DNA from: Tyto alba
Taxonomy: Eukaryota > Chordata > Aves > Strigiformes > Tytonidae
Assembly: GCF_018691265.1 (NCBI RefSeq)
Contig: NW_024881313.1
Coordinates: 8,399,501 to 8,463,500, forward strand
Direction of reading: 5' to 3'
DNA: 64,000 nt
Positions 63,121 through 64,000 of this stretch are shown here, one piece after another. Position numbers and translations under genes: made by a program. The stretch's first letter is position 1, and the number at the start of each line of letters is the position of its first letter. The notes under the pieces are model-generated. The model was given only the letters and a program-made list of their open reading frames with translations, ran no database searches and had not been told where the DNA came from.

Positions 63121-64000
63121 CTGGAATAAAGGGGAAAAACCACAGAAGTGTAATCTCCAAGCTTTTTGTCATCGTTACTTTATCTTTATCCTCATTATCC
63201 TGCTACATTGAAAGCCAGTTATATATCATGCATTGGTTTGTATCCTGATGGGATTCCAGATAAGGAAAAGTACTGTACCTGTGAAAAAGCTGTTGATATT
63301 TCTTTTCTTAAGAAAAGAACTCATACATGTCTGGGATTATTCCTTGGTTAGTAAATCAAAATTCAATGCAAAACCAAAAACTTGAGGATTCCTAGACTAT
63401 CTCTTCTTATTAACTTCTCATCAGCTCAATACCCGTTCTTCTCAGCAACTGCACTTTCACTACTAGAAACTCAGTGGGAATTTAGCCAATGAATGAAGGA
63501 GTATATCTAGCCGAATCAAATGTGTCACGAACGTGGATGTATTAGACCTTTACTTTACCGTGGTTATTATAATTTTTGTTGTAAGGTATGAAATGTGGTT
63601 TCTACCTTATCCATGTATTTTCTTACCCAGATTGTGGTAGGGGGATGTTTCAGGCATGTTATTCACCTCCACTGAGATGGGAATTTTGCACAGAAAGTGA
63701 GGCAGATTGCCACATCTGCCATTTAAAAAAAATCTACTCTCTCTCTCTCTCTCTCTCTATGCATATATACAAAACCAGCATTCTGTCATTCTCTGATGGT
63801 GGGATACTCCTCACAGCCTTCCTAATATCCTTCAAGTTAAAATCTTTAACACTTCTTTTGAAGCCTTGTGATATAATTTTCAGTAACATGGCACTGCTAA
63901 TATATTTTTAATTACTGTCAAGTAAACCCAGACATTCTACAAAGATCACCCTCTGTCTTTCCATTCTAGATTCATTGGGAAGAAACATAAAAAGTTACAT
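63121..64000 (-). other. HDAC9: HDAC9 intron upstream of exon A (partial)
   Basis: Runs off the right edge. The preceding exon is not in the window. It contains a (CT)11 microsatellite. Confidence 0.85.
63737..63758. repeat. (CT)11 microsatellite
   Basis: Eleven perfect CT units. The ORF spanning them is an artefact. Confidence 0.95.

Noticed and set aside
1..64000. CRISPR arrays, operons, toxin or defence systems
   Set aside because: The window is vertebrate intronic DNA with spliced HDAC9 exons; the only regular arrays are microsatellites.

Overview
The window looks like nuclear DNA from a bird. It is AT-rich and intron-dominated, with few transposons. The repeats I can recognise are degraded CR1 LINE pieces, one avian-type solo retroviral LTR and one palindromic MITE-like remnant. 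I cannot determine the species.

The only gene I can support is HDAC9, a class IIa histone deacetylase, transcribed on the minus strand from right to left. Six consecutive internal exons lie here: 63120-62998, 60563-60353, 59946-59729, 51287-51018, 11017-10840 and 3510-3377. Together they carry 1134 nt, or 378 codons, in one unbroken frame. Every junction has AG/GT borders and matching phase. The encoded stretch runs from the middle of the N-terminal regulatory half (MEF2/co-repressor adaptor, glutamine-rich segment, two 14-3-3 phospho-site motifs, one SUMO motif) to the first segment of the deacetylase domain. The promoter, start codon, MEF2-binding N terminus and nearly all catalytic exons lie outside the window. 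Residue numbers in the entries count from 1 at the first residue encoded here.

The most informative structure is at the fourth exon. Read-through past its splice donor stays open for 16 codons to a TGA at 50969-50967. It gives the C-terminal tail known from MITR/HDRP, the catalytically inactive HDAC9 isoform. The first canonical AATAAA on the minus strand after that stop is at 50205-50200. The locus can therefore encode both the full-length enzyme, by splicing across a 40-kb intron, and the short co-repressor, by retaining the start of that intron.

Layout: 1-3376 is intron downstream of the last visible exon. 3511-10839 is a 7.3-kb intron holding most of the repeats: a MITE-like palindrome, a CR1 scrap, and a solo LTR inserted in register into a pentanucleotide microsatellite. 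11018-51017 is the 40-kb intron, with an old CR1 copy, homopolymer tracts, several regulatory-looking AT-rich or palindromic segments, and GC-richer patches I could not identify. 51288-59728, 59947-60352, 60564-62997 and 63121-64000 are the remaining introns. I found no second protein gene, no RNA gene and no CRISPR-like or prokaryotic feature. The numerous short ORFs are chance frames in non-coding DNA, antisense shadows of HDAC9 exons, or microsatellite translations.
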